In this document: positions 1 through 8,373 of the stretch, piece by piece | Numbering within the stretch: the stretch's first letter is position 1 | How the letters are laid out: every line of letters starts with the position of its first letter | Program-made: the position numbers and the translations under genes | Notes under the pieces: model-generated | Seen by the model: only the letters and a program-made list of their open reading frames with translations | Databases searched by the model: none | What the model was told of the DNA's origin: nothing | Assembly (NCBI GenBank): GCA_022844545.1 | Contig: JALHLN010000006.1 | Span: 1 to 36,340, forward strand | Direction: 5' to 3' | DNA: 36,340 nt | From: Burkholderiales bacterium | Lineage (GTDB): Bacteria; Pseudomonadota; Gammaproteobacteria; Burkholderiales; SG8-39

Positions 1-1
1 C

Positions 2-163
2 CTACGGCTTCTTCGGCGTCTGGTACTCCGCTTCCTTCTGCATCGGCTTCCAGACGGTCTCGTAGCCGACGAAGCCCTTCTCGTTTGGCGGCATCTGGCG
101 CGTGGTGTAGTAGGGCGTGACGCCGTCGGGAACCTTGGCGGGGGGCGGCTTGTGATCGCTCAT
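2..163 (-). CDS. small hypothetical protein (53 aa), end of apr operon
   Basis: A short complete frame starts at ATG 163 and stops at TAG just inside the window edge. An AGGAG ribosome site overlaps the stop region of the gene before it, so it looks translationally linked to the isomerase gene and is probably the last visible gene of the aprMBA transcript. The product is hydrophilic, rich in Pro and Lys, with no signal peptide, membrane segment or cysteine. I do not recognise the family. A longer reading from further upstream (to 310) would run through the isomerase gene and is less likely than the ATG with its own ribosome site. Confidence 0.6.
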   Translation of the reverse strand: MSDHKPPPAKVPDGVTPYYTTRQMPPNEKGFVGYETVWKPMQKEAEYQTPKKP

Positions 164-180
164 GGCAACTGGCCTTTCTC

Positions 181-723
181 CTAGACAGGTCTCAACAGCG
201 AAGGGTCGACCGCGGCGACCGCTTGTATCGCCCCGCCCACCCGCGTTTCTTCCTCGGTCGCGTCGCGCACGGCCAGGATCTCCAGTGTAAACAGGATCTC
301 CCTGCCGCAAAGCGGATTGTTGCCGTCGACCGTGAGCTTCTCGTCGTCCAGGTGCGTGACGAGGAAGCTGCGCGTCTGGCCCCGGTCGTTCTCCATCAGG
401 ATGGAGGTGCCGACCTTCCGGTACTCCTCGGGGACGTTCTCGATCAGGTCCGAGAACACCAGCGACTCGTCGCGGGGGCCGAAGATCCGGTTGCCGTCGA
501 TCGGGACCTCGATGACTTCGCCGGCGGACCTGCCAGCGAGCGCCATGTGGACCGACGGCGCGAGGATCTCGTTGTGGCCGTGAACGTAGCCCAGCGGGAA
601 TTCGACCCGGGTGAGGACGTGCCCCGTCTTCCGGTCGGTCACTTTGTAGGTCAGTTCGACGAACATTCCGTCGCTGACGCGATGTTCAGAAGATGGAGGC
701 ACCGAAGATCCTGACCTTTCCAT
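181..723 (-). CDS. FKBP-type peptidyl-prolyl isomerase, SlyD-like
   Basis: The product resembles SlyD-type isomerases, which catalyse proline cis-trans isomerisation and act as cytosolic chaperones. A beta-strand start (FVELTYKV), a family-like LGYVHGHNEI segment, an inserted IF-type domain in the middle and the late VDGNNPLCGREILFTLEI block are visible. It lacks the His/Cys-rich metal tail of E. coli SlyD. It follows the 116-aa gene with a 38-base overlap if the ATG at 723 is used. A GTG at 702 with a GGTCAGGA-like site, or an ATG at 666, would give shorter proteins beginning nearer the conserved core, so the start is uncertain. Its place in the apr operon suggests a role in maturation of Apr proteins, but that is inference. 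Confidence 0.8.
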   Translation of the reverse strand: MERSGSSVPPSSEHRVSDGMFVELTYKVTDRKTGHVLTRVEFPLGYVHGHNEILAPSVHMALAGRSAGEVIEVPIDGNRIFGPRDESLVFSDLIENVPEEYRKVGTSILMENDRGQTRSFLVTHLDDEKLTVDGNNPLCGREILFTLEILAVRDATEEETRVGGAIQAVAAVDPSLLRPV

Positions 724-1036
724 CCTCGTAGCCGAGGACGAGGCGGCCGAGCCACTCGCCCGGCTTTTTCGTGCTGCGCTGGCGATACAGGACCGTCACG
801 TGCTCGCCCCGGCGGATGATGCCGAGCGCGTCGGCGTCATCGGCCAGATTCCTCGCCAGCTCGCTGTTGGCGAACTGGTGCCCGGCCGCGACCTGGTCCA
901 TGGCGAGCGCGAAGGAACTGGAGAAATTGCGCACGAACTCGCCGTACTTGCCCTCGTTCGAGGACTTGACGAGGTCGCGCCACAGGGGCTTGGCCAGCGC
1001 GAAAATCTCTTCATCGGTCTTCTCGATGATGTTCAA
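686..1036 (-). CDS. conserved hypothetical protein (116 aa) downstream of aprA
   Basis: The frame begins four bases after the aprA stop at a TTG codon (1036) preceded by a GAGAAG-like ribosome site; the next in-frame ATG lies about 45 codons further in, so the TTG start is favoured. The product has an acidic, alpha-helical N-terminal half and a C-terminal half that looks like a small beta barrel (HVTVLYRQRS, GRLVLGYEDGKVRIFG). No cysteine, signal peptide or membrane segment is seen. I cannot name the family. Position between aprA and the isomerase suggests a role linked to the APS reductase complex, for example assembly, but the sequence itself does not show this. Confidence 0.65.
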   Translation of the reverse strand: MNIIEKTDEEIFALAKPLWRDLVKSSNEGKYGEFVRNFSSSFALAMDQVAAGHQFANSELARNLADDADALGIIRRGEHVTVLYRQRSTKKPGEWLGRLVLGYEDGKVRIFGASIF

Positions 1037-1040
1037 TCGG

Positions 1041-2909
1041 CTACTTCTCGTCCCCGGCCAGGTGATACAGGGGCGCCTTCTCCATGGTGTACTCGCCGGT
1101 CCTGGGATCCCGGCGCGACACCGTCAGCACGTGCCAGTTGGCGTCGTCCACCTTCATGGCGTCGCCCCGGTAGTAGTAGCCGGGCCAGCGCGTCTCCTTG
1201 CGGAACAGCGTGTGCTGCGTCACGCACTCGGCGGCGCGATGGCGGTGCTTCAGCTCCCAGGCGCGCAGCAGCTCATGGATGTCCTTGGCGGCCAGGTTCT
1301 CGAGGTCTTCCTCCATGATCTTCAGCTTCTTCAGGCCGATATTCAGGAGCTTCTCGTTGGTCATGTAGTTGACCGTGACGCCGCCGCAATACTCGTCCAT
1401 CAGCTTCTGCAGGCGGTCCAGGCCCTGCTTCGGGTTGATGTAGTGCGGGTTGACGTCGCCGGCCACGATCGCATTGCGGTAGACCCGGTAATGCTCCAGC
1501 GGCTTGAAGATCTCCTGCCTGCGGCGGTTGATCTGCTCGTCGGACACGACGATGCCCTCGGCCTTGCCGTCGTCGATGTACTTGCAGGCGGCCTTCGCGG
1601 CCAGCCGCCCCTCGGTGAACGAACCCGAGGAGAAGGCGTGCGGCGTGCCGCCGACCGCGTCGCCGGCACCGAACAGGCCTTCGATGGTCGTCATGCGGTT
1701 GTAGCCCCAGAAGTACTCGGGCGGGGAGAGGTCCTCGGGACCCGAGCACCAGGCCCCCGACCCGGTCGCGTGCGAGCCCATGACGTAGGGCTCCGACGTC
1801 GTCAGCTCCGGGTTCTCGTTCTTGGGGTCGACGTCGGTGGCCGCCCACAGCACCGCCTGGCCGATGGTCATGCCGAGGAAGTTCTCCCAGCCCACCTCCT
1901 CGAGGTGGGGATCCTGGAAGGCGCGCATGGTCACCATGTGAATGGGCCCGCGGCCGGCATTCACCTCGCTGATGATGCAATGGTTGCGCAGGCAGGTCGG
2001 GATCGGCCGGTGCGTCAGGTGCGACGCTTCCGGGTCCAGGTATTCCTTGCCGACCATCTTCTGCAGCTCGGGGAACCACTTCGACTCGTACTCCTCGCCC
2101 AGGCAGTTCTGCGTATAGGTCTTCAGGTGCAGGAAGTAGGCGCCGACCGGGCCGTAGCCGTCCTTGAAGCGCGCCAGCACGATGCGGTTCTCCATCTGCG
2201 TCATCTTGGCGCCGGCATCGATCATCAGGCCGTAGGCGGAAGCCGAGGACCAGGGCGCGTACCAGGTGCGGCCCGAACCCTCGCCCACCGAGCGCGGCTT
2301 GAAGATGTTGGAGGCGCCGCCCGCGCCGCAGATCACCGTCTTCGCCTTGAAGACGTGGTAGTTGCCGGTGCGCACGTTGAAGCCGACCGCGCCGGCCACC
2401 CGGTTCTCCTTCGCCTCGTCCATCAAGAGGTGCGTCACGCAGATGCGGTTGAAGACCTTGTCGGCCGACTTCTTCGCCGCCTCGGCCACGATCGGCTTGT
2501 AGGACTCGCCGTGGATCATGATCTGCCAGCGCCCCTCGCGCAGGTAGCGCCCGGTCTTGGGGTCCTTCATGATCGGCAGGCCCCACTCCTCGAACTGGTG
2601 CACCGTGGAGTCGACATGGCGCGCCATGTCGAACAGCAGGTCCTCGCGCACCATCCCCATCAGGTCGATGCGGGCGTAGCGGACGTGGTCCTCGGGGTTG
2701 TTCTCGCCCCAGCGCGTGCCCATGTAGCAGTTGATCGCGTACAGGCCCTGGGCGACCGCGCCTGAGCGGTCGATGTTCGCCTTCTCGGCGATGACGATTT
2801 TCTTCGTCTGTCCCCAGAATCGTGCCTCCCAGGCGGCGCCGGTGCCGCCCAGGCCCGCGCCGACGACCAGGATGTCGATGCCCTCTTCGATGATCGTGTC
2901 GTTGGCCAT
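1041..2909 (-). CDS. aprA: adenylylsulfate (APS) reductase alpha subunit AprA
   Basis: AprA is the FAD subunit that, in sulfur oxidisers, joins sulfite and AMP to make APS and releases two electrons. The N-terminus has the dinucleotide-binding GAGLGGTGAAWEA motif, followed by family-typical blocks such as NIDRSGAVAQGLYAINCYMG, EGRWQIMIHGESYKP and VICGAGGASNIF. The length of about 622 aa fits the family. ATG 2909 lies two bases past the aprB stop; a GTG at 2924 would add five residues and overlap aprB, so the ATG is preferred though neither has a strong ribosome site. It is the third gene of aprM-aprB-aprA. The enzyme acts in the cytoplasm, held at the membrane by AprM. Confidence 0.97.
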   Translation of the reverse strand: MANDTIIEEGIDILVVGAGLGGTGAAWEARFWGQTKKIVIAEKANIDRSGAVAQGLYAINCYMGTRWGENNPEDHVRYARIDLMGMVREDLLFDMARHVDSTVHQFEEWGLPIMKDPKTGRYLREGRWQIMIHGESYKPIVAEAAKKSADKVFNRICVTHLLMDEAKENRVAGAVGFNVRTGNYHVFKAKTVICGAGGASNIFKPRSVGEGSGRTWYAPWSSASAYGLMIDAGAKMTQMENRIVLARFKDGYGPVGAYFLHLKTYTQNCLGEEYESKWFPELQKMVGKEYLDPEASHLTHRPIPTCLRNHCIISEVNAGRGPIHMVTMRAFQDPHLEEVGWENFLGMTIGQAVLWAATDVDPKNENPELTTSEPYVMGSHATGSGAWCSGPEDLSPPEYFWGYNRMTTIEGLFGAGDAVGGTPHAFSSGSFTEGRLAAKAACKYIDDGKAEGIVVSDEQINRRRQEIFKPLEHYRVYRNAIVAGDVNPHYINPKQGLDRLQKLMDEYCGGVTVNYMTNEKLLNIGLKKLKIMEEDLENLAAKDIHELLRAWELKHRHRAAECVTQHTLFRKETRWPGYYYRGDAMKVDDANWHVLTVSRRDPRTGEYTMEKAPLYHLAGDEK

Positions 2910-2910
2910 G

Positions 2911-3390
2911 TCAGTAGTAGACACCCTGCTTCAGCGTGAGGCCCGCGTCCTTGAGCGTGCGCAGGCCGCCTTCGTCCATCCGGATCCATTTCGGCTCGTT
3001 GTACAGCAGCTCGCCGTCGCGCATGTCCTTGGTCGGGGCCGGAACTTCCGCAAGCTTCGGGATCGCCTGCCCCCAGGGCTTGGTGGTGATGGGCGACAGG
3101 AAGCTCTTCTCCGTGCCGTTGCGGAACTTGATCTTCCAGGCGATCGTGCCCTTTTGCTCGTCGCGCTTCACGCGCACGCTGTGGCCCAGCGGGGCGAAGT
3201 CGGCATATCCGCGCACGTCGATCGCATCCTGCGGGCAGGCCTTCACGCAGGAGTAGCACTCCCAGCACATGTTCGGTTCGATGTTGTAGGCGCGCCGGTA
3301 GGTGGGGTCGATGTGCATGATGTCGGAGGGACAGATGTCGACGCAATGTCCGCATCCGTCGCACCTCGTCATGTAGACGAAGGTAGGCAT
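2911..3390 (-). CDS. aprB: APS reductase beta subunit AprB (2x[4Fe-4S])
   Basis: AprB passes electrons from the AprA flavin through two [4Fe-4S] clusters. Both cluster motifs are near the N-terminus: CDGCGHCVDICP (about residues 10-21) and CWECYSCVKACP (about residues 42-53). The rest of the 159-aa protein matches the AprB tail that wraps AprA, ending in a VYY tripeptide. The start at ATG 3390 has a GGGAG site upstream. It lies 19 bases after aprM and its stop is two bases before the preferred aprA start, so the three genes are probably one transcript. Confidence 0.97.
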   Translation of the reverse strand: MPTFVYMTRCDGCGHCVDICPSDIMHIDPTYRRAYNIEPNMCWECYSCVKACPQDAIDVRGYADFAPLGHSVRVKRDEQKGTIAWKIKFRNGTEKSFLSPITTKPWGQAIPKLAEVPAPTKDMRDGELLYNEPKWIRMDEGGLRTLKDAGLTLKQGVYY

Positions 3391-3409
3391 GGTCTGGCTC
3401 CCTGGTTTC

Positions 3410-4222
3410 TTAGTAGTGGCGCGGTGCTTCGCGCTTGATGCCGAGCCCCATGTCCATCGGGGCGTTCTTCAGCAGCTCCATCGAGTGCCTGTCCTGTTGC
3501 GCAGGATCGTCCCTGGACAGCGTCGGCAGGTTCGCATGCGTGCCATCGGCCTCGGAGAGGCGCTTCTCGAATGCCGCCGCGGGCTTGAAGAACATGTGCG
3601 CGAACTTGGACCACGGCACGCTGCCGAAGAGCACGGTGGTGGCGATGACGTAGAGGCCGAACAGCACGCCCGCGCCGCCGCCGGCCGCGGCCCAGGCGAG
3701 GCCCAGCGTCGTGCTCGCCAGCATCGACAGCACGAACAGGTCCGCGCGCATGAGGCGCAACGGCGACTGGCCCTCGGCGGCGACATCGACGCGGATGAAG
3801 AACCAGAACCAGTAGCCGCCGACGCAGACCATCAGGCCTCCGAGCCACCACAGCTGCGCCCAGATCCCGCCCGCGGCAGGGTTGAACACCATGACCACGG
3901 TGGCGGCGACGTACATCACGAAGCCGTACATGCCGAGCAGGTGCGCGATCCGCCGCCGGGTATTGCAGAACTCGCCCGAGGCCAGCACGTCCACGACCAC
4001 GGTCCGCGCCGCGATCGCGGCCAGTTCGCCGCCGCCGACCGGCTTCGCGCCGCGGCCTTTCGGCCGGCGCAGGTTGTCGAAGAAGTACTTCGCGCTGCCC
4101 TTGTGGACGATGTCGAACAGCGTCCCGGCCGCGACCAGGACCACCATGGCGATGAGGTAGCCCTGGATGACGGCGGGCGGCACGACGGCCGACAGGGCGG
4201 CGAAAGGATTGATCGAGAACAT
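3410..4222 (-). CDS. aprM: APS reductase membrane anchor AprM
   Basis: AprM is the membrane protein found with aprBA in one lineage of sulfur oxidisers and is thought to pass electrons to the quinone pool. The 270-aa product has several hydrophobic spans (about residues 15-38, 95-118, 123-143, 165-190 and 192-212) and no extracytoplasmic signal. It lies directly upstream of aprB, which is the characteristic order. ATG 4222 is chosen because a clear AGGAGAG site precedes it; reading further upstream would run into the phosphoesterase gene. In the 65-base gap before it, a TACAAT hexamer (minus strand, 4254-4249) could be a -10 element for the operon, but no good -35 is seen. Confidence 0.88.
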   Translation of the reverse strand: MFSINPFAALSAVVPPAVIQGYLIAMVVLVAAGTLFDIVHKGSAKYFFDNLRRPKGRGAKPVGGGELAAIAARTVVVDVLASGEFCNTRRRIAHLLGMYGFVMYVAATVVMVFNPAAGGIWAQLWWLGGLMVCVGGYWFWFFIRVDVAAEGQSPLRLMRADLFVLSMLASTTLGLAWAAAGGGAGVLFGLYVIATTVLFGSVPWSKFAHMFFKPAAAFEKRLSEADGTHANLPTLSRDDPAQQDRHSMELLKNAPMDMGLGIKREAPRHY

Positions 4223-4287
4223 CGGGTTTTTCTCTCCTCTAGGCCGCGATTGTAGGAGGCAACGGCGCCCGCGGCCGCAAAAAAGGG

Positions 4288-4800
4288 CTATGCGGCCATA
4301 GAAAAAACTTCGAAGCGCATCGCGGCCAGGTCGCCCAGAACCCAGGTGGCGGGGGCGGCGAGGCCTGCCACCGTTCCCGGGTTCACCAGCCAGGTGCGGC
4401 CGCCCTTGACGTTCGCGACCTGCTCGAGGGCCGCGGCGTGCGAATGCCCGCAGCAGACCAGGTCCCAGTCTCCGGTGCAGGCCATGGCGTGGCCGTACTC
4501 GGGGTAGTGGACGACGAAGATGCGCCGCCCGCCGAGATCGAGGCGCGCGTCGGGGCCGTGGTAGCGCAGCTGGCCGCCGCTCTTCCCCATCTGGAAATGC
4601 AGCGCCTGGGTGTCGCCGACGTTGTTGCCGTGGATGAGGTGCAGCGGAAGGCCGTGCGCGAGCGCGGGCTTCACGGTCTGCGCGCCGATCAGGTCGCCGC
4701 AATGGATCACGGCCTCGGCGCCCTGCGCCCTGGCCTCGCGCACCGCCAGCTCGAGTGCGTCGGCGCGGTCGTGGCTGTCGGAAACGATGCAGATCTTCAT
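4288..4800 (-). CDS. YfcE/MJ0936-family metallophosphoesterase
   Basis: The product is a calcineurin-like phosphodiesterase of the small YfcE type, which hydrolyses phosphodiesters with two metal ions. The metal-ligand motifs appear in order: SDSHD near the N-terminus, HCGDL, HGNNVGD, VVHYPEYGH and CGHSHAA, with the usual late NPGTV block. At 170 aa it has normal family length. ATG 4800 places the first strand (MKICIVSDSHD) at the start; longer upstream readings add sequence unlike the family. No clear ribosome site precedes it. It is divergent from soeA, only 28 bases apart, and its stop is 65 bases before aprM. No link to sulfur metabolism is evident. Confidence 0.88.
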   Translation of the reverse strand: MKICIVSDSHDRADALELAVREARAQGAEAVIHCGDLIGAQTVKPALAHGLPLHLIHGNNVGDTQALHFQMGKSGGQLRYHGPDARLDLGGRRIFVVHYPEYGHAMACTGDWDLVCCGHSHAAALEQVANVKGGRTWLVNPGTVAGLAAPATWVLGDLAAMRFEVFSMAA

Positions 4801-4828
4801 CAGGGGGATAAGATTAACTTGTTGGCCG

Positions 4829-7636
4829 ATGACGCGCTTGGAGCGGCAGAATGGCGGCCTTCCTTCGCTGCGGACTCCCACCCTGACCACCGAAGTCAAG
4901 ACAACCACCTGTTACATGTGCGCCTGCCGCTGCGGCATCCGCGTGCACGTCGACGAGCAGGACGGGCGTTCCGCAGTGCGATACATAGAGGGCAATCCGC
5001 AGCACCCGCTCAACAAGGGCGTGATCTGCGCCAAGGGCGCGAGCGGGATCATGAAGCAGAACTCGCCCGCGCGCCTGACGCGGCCGCTGCGCCGGAAAGC
5101 GGGCGCCGAGCGCGGCGCGGGCGAGTTCGAACCCATCTCGTGGGAAGAGGCGTACGCCACCCTGGCGGCGCGCCTGGCCGCGATCCGGCGCATGGACCCG
5201 AAGAAGTTCGCCCTCTTCACCGGGCGCGACCAGATGCAGGCGCTGACGGGTCTGTTCGCGCGCCAGTTCGGCACCCCCAACTACGCGGCGCACGGCGGCT
5301 TCTGCTCGGTGAACATGGCCGCGGGCATGATCTACACCATCGGCGGCTCGTTCTGGGAGTTCGGCGGCCCGGACCTGGAGCGCGCCAGGCTGTTCGTCAT
5401 GTTCGGCACCGCCGAGGACCACCACTCGAACCCGCTCAAGGTCGCGATCGCAAAGTTCAAGCGCGACGGCGGCCGCTTCATCTCGGTCAACCCGGTGCGC
5501 ACCGGCTACTCGGCGATCGCCGACGAGTGGGTGCCGATCCGGCCCGGCACCGACGGCGCGCTGCTGCTGGCGCTCGTGCGCGAAATGATCGAGCAGGGAC
5601 TCTACGACCGGGACTTCGTCGCCCGCTACAGCAACGGCGGCCAGCTGGTGATCGCCGATCCGGCCTCGCCGCGCCACGGGCTGCTCGCCACCGACGAGGG
5701 CGCCGATCCGGTCAATCCGCTCTACCCGCAGGACAAGCTGTGGTGGGACCGCCACTCCGGCCGGGCGGTGCTCAGCCACACCCCGGGGGCCGATCCGAGC
5801 CTGTTCGGCGACTACAGGCTGGCCGACGGCACGCGCGTGCGGCCCGCGTTCCAGCTGCTGGCCGATCGCGTGCGCCCGCACACGCCCGAGTGGGCCGAGG
5901 CCATCACCGGCATCCCCGCCGCGACCATCCGGCGCCTGGCGCACGAGATGGGCGTGACCGCGCGCGACGAGAAGATCGAACTGCCGATCGCCTGGACCGA
6001 CTGCTGGGGCACCGAGCACCAGACGGTGACCGGCAACCCGGTCGCCTTCCACGCCATGCGCGGGCTGGCCGCGCACTCCAACGGTTTCCACACCGTGCGC
6101 ACGCTGGCCATCCTGATGAGCCTGCTGGGCACCATCGACCGGCCCGGGGGGTTTCGCCACAAGGCGCCGTTTCCGCGCGCCATTCCGCCTTCGGCGAAGA
6201 CGCCGACCGGGCCGGAGGGCGTGCAGCCGGACACACCGCTCGCGGGCCTCGCGCTCGGCTGGCCGGGCTCGCCCGAGGACCTGTTCGTGGACGCGGAGGG
6301 CGGGCCGGTCCGCATCGACAAGGGCTTCTCCTGGGAGTACCCGCTGTCGGTGCACGGGCTGATGCACAACGTCATCACCAATGCCTGGCGCGGCGATCCG
6401 TACCGGCTCGACACGCTCATGATCTTCATGGCCAACATGGCGTGGAACTCGACCATGAACACCGGCGAGGTGCGGCGGATGCTGAACGACCGCGTCGAGG
6501 AAGGTGAACAGCGCGGCGAGTACAGGATCCCGTTCATCGTCGTCTGCGATGCCTTCCAGTCGGAGATGACGGCCTTCGCCGACCTGGTGCTGCCCGACAC
6601 CACGTACCTGGAGCGCCACGACGTGATGTCCATCCTCGACCGGCCGATCTCGGAGTTCGACGGCCCGATGGACTCGGTGCGCGTGCCGGTGGTGCCGCCC
6701 AGCGGCGAATGCCGGCCGTTCCAGGAGGTGCTGATCGAACTGGGCAGCCGGCTGAAGCTGCCGGCCTTCGCCAACCCGGACGGCTCGCGCAAGTACCGCG
6801 ACTACCCGGACTTCATCGTCCGCCACGAGACCGAGCCGGGCTCCGGCATCGGCTTCCTCGCCGGCTGGCGCGGCGCCGACGGAGCGAAGTCGCTGCGCGG
6901 GGAGCCCAATCCCGAACAGTGGCAGCGCTACGCCGAGAACAATTGCGTCTTCAAGCACGAACTGGACCCGTCGTACTGCTACATGCGCAACTGGAACCGC
7001 GGCTACATGGAGTGGGCGCAGCGCGCGCGGCTGCGGCGCTGGGGCGACCCGATCCTGGTGCATCTGTATTCGGAGGTGCTGCAGCGCTTCCGCCTCGCGG
7101 CGCAGGGCAAGTGGCCGGGCCGCCGCCCGCCGCCGGCACTGGCCGGGCGCGTGGCAACCTATTTCGACCCGCTGCCCTTCTACTATGCGCCGCTCGAGGA
7201 CCAGTTCACCGACAAGGCGAAGTACCCGCTCGCCGCGATCACGCAGCGGCCGATGGCGATGTACCACTCCTGGGATTCGCAGAACGCGTGGCTGCGGCAG
7301 ATCCACACCCACAACTACCTGTTCGTGAATCCGCGCACCGCCGCCGCGAGCGGCATCGGCGACGGCGCCTGGATGAAGGTCGAGTCGCAGTGGGGCAGCG
7401 TGCGCTGCATGAGCCGCTACAGCGAGGCGGTGGAACCGGGCACGGTGTGGACCTGGAATGCGATCGGCAAGTCCCCGGGCGCCTGGGCGCTCGCGCCCGA
7501 TGCCAACGAGTTCACGCGCGGCTTCATCCTCAACCCGGTCATTTCCGACACGCTGCCGGGCGGGACCTCCAATTCCGATCCGGTCACCGGCCAGGCCGGC
7601 TGGTACGACGTGAAAGTCAGGATATCGCCCGCATGA
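4829..7636 (+). CDS. soeA: sulfite dehydrogenase (quinone) molybdopterin subunit SoeA
   Basis: This is a molybdopterin oxidoreductase of the DMSO reductase superfamily, most likely SoeA, which oxidises sulfite to sulfate at the cytoplasmic face of the membrane. The N-terminus has a [4Fe-4S] motif, CYMCACRC with a fourth Cys in GVICAKG, and no Tat signal, as expected for the cytoplasmic SoeABC enzyme. Cofactor-binding blocks follow (HGGFCSVNMAAG, RLFVMFGTAEDHHSNP, LPDTTYLERHDV) and a C-terminal cap domain near the end. ATG 4829 gives 935 aa; the ribosome site is poor and a later start before the cluster motif is possible. The stop overlaps the soeB start (ATGA). The closest alternative is a polysulfide or thiosulfate reductase subunit, made less likely by the missing signal peptide and the sulfur-oxidation context. 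Confidence 0.9.
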   Translation: MTRLERQNGGLPSLRTPTLTTEVKTTTCYMCACRCGIRVHVDEQDGRSAVRYIEGNPQHPLNKGVICAKGASGIMKQNSPARLTRPLRRKAGAERGAGEFEPISWEEAYATLAARLAAIRRMDPKKFALFTGRDQMQALTGLFARQFGTPNYAAHGGFCSVNMAAGMIYTIGGSFWEFGGPDLERARLFVMFGTAEDHHSNPLKVAIAKFKRDGGRFISVNPVRTGYSAIADEWVPIRPGTDGALLLALVREMIEQGLYDRDFVARYSNGGQLVIADPASPRHGLLATDEGADPVNPLYPQDKLWWDRHSGRAVLSHTPGADPSLFGDYRLADGTRVRPAFQLLADRVRPHTPEWAEAITGIPAATIRRLAHEMGVTARDEKIELPIAWTDCWGTEHQTVTGNPVAFHAMRGLAAHSNGFHTVRTLAILMSLLGTIDRPGGFRHKAPFPRAIPPSAKTPTGPEGVQPDTPLAGLALGWPGSPEDLFVDAEGGPVRIDKGFSWEYPLSVHGLMHNVITNAWRGDPYRLDTLMIFMANMAWNSTMNTGEVRRMLNDRVEEGEQRGEYRIPFIVVCDAFQSEMTAFADLVLPDTTYLERHDVMSILDRPISEFDGPMDSVRVPVVPPSGECRPFQEVLIELGSRLKLPAFANPDGSRKYRDYPDFIVRHETEPGSGIGFLAGWRGADGAKSLRGEPNPEQWQRYAENNCVFKHELDPSYCYMRNWNRGYMEWAQRARLRRWGDPILVHLYSEVLQRFRLAAQGKWPGRRPPPALAGRVATYFDPLPFYYAPLEDQFTDKAKYPLAAITQRPMAMYHSWDSQNAWLRQIHTHNYLFVNPRTAAASGIGDGAWMKVESQWGSVRCMSRYSEAVEPGTVWTWNAIGKSPGAWALAPDANEFTRGFILNPVISDTLPGGTSNSDPVTGQAGWYDVKVRISPA

Positions 7637-8370
7637 CCACGAAGCAGCTCGCGCTGGTGATCGACCTCAACGTCTGCGTCGGCTGCCATGCCTGCGTGAC
7701 GAGCTGCAAGGGCTGGAACAATGCCGGCGAGGCCGGCCCGCTCACCGACCAGAATCCGTATGGCGCCGATCCCTCGGGCACGTTCTTCAACCGCGTGCAG
7801 ACTTTCGAGGTGGGCGAGTTCCCCAAGACCGAGACGGTGCACTTCCCGAAGTCCTGCCTGCACTGCGAGGACCCGCCCTGCGTGCCGGTGTGCCCGACGG
7901 GCGCCTCCTACAAGCGTGCCGAGGACGGCATCGTGCTCGTCGACTACGACAAGTGCATCGGCTGCAAGTACTGCTCTTGGGCCTGCCCCTACGGCGCGCG
8001 CGAGATCGACGAATCCCAGAAGGTGATGAAGAAATGCACCCTGTGCGTCGACCGCATCTACGACCAGAAGCTTCCCGAGGCCGAGAGGAAGCCCGCGTGC
8101 GTGCTCGCCTGCCCGACGAGCGCGCGCCTCTTCGGCGACATCCACGACCCCGAATCGGAGGCCTCGCGCGCGATTCGCGAGCAGGGCGGCTACGCGCTGA
8201 TGCCGGAATGGGGCACGCAACCGGCGAACCACTACCTGCCGCGACGCAAGACGGAAAAGCACCTGCATGCGGACGAGCTGGTGCGCCACGACAACCCGCT
8301 CAAGGTCGATGGCAAGCTGCCGCGTCCCGATGCCGGCGAACCGGCGCTCGACGACGTCACCAGCTGGTAG
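7633..8370 (+). CDS. soeB: sulfite dehydrogenase iron-sulfur subunit SoeB
   Basis: SoeB carries electrons from SoeA to the membrane subunit through ferredoxin-type clusters. The 245-aa protein has four cysteine groups: CVGCHACVTSCKG, CLHCEDPPCVPVCPTG, CIGCKYCSWACPYG and CTLCVDRI with a later CVLACPTSAR, the pattern of a four-cluster DmsB/PsrB-type subunit. The start ATG overlaps the soeA stop, which points to coupled translation. The C-terminal 50 residues (after MPEWGTQP) form a polar extension. There is no signal peptide, consistent with a cytoplasmic position. Confidence 0.92.
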   Translation: MTTKQLALVIDLNVCVGCHACVTSCKGWNNAGEAGPLTDQNPYGADPSGTFFNRVQTFEVGEFPKTETVHFPKSCLHCEDPPCVPVCPTGASYKRAEDGIVLVDYDKCIGCKYCSWACPYGAREIDESQKVMKKCTLCVDRIYDQKLPEAERKPACVLACPTSARLFGDIHDPESEASRAIREQGGYALMPEWGTQPANHYLPRRKTEKHLHADELVRHDNPLKVDGKLPRPDAGEPALDDVTSW

Positions 8371-8373
8371 GCG

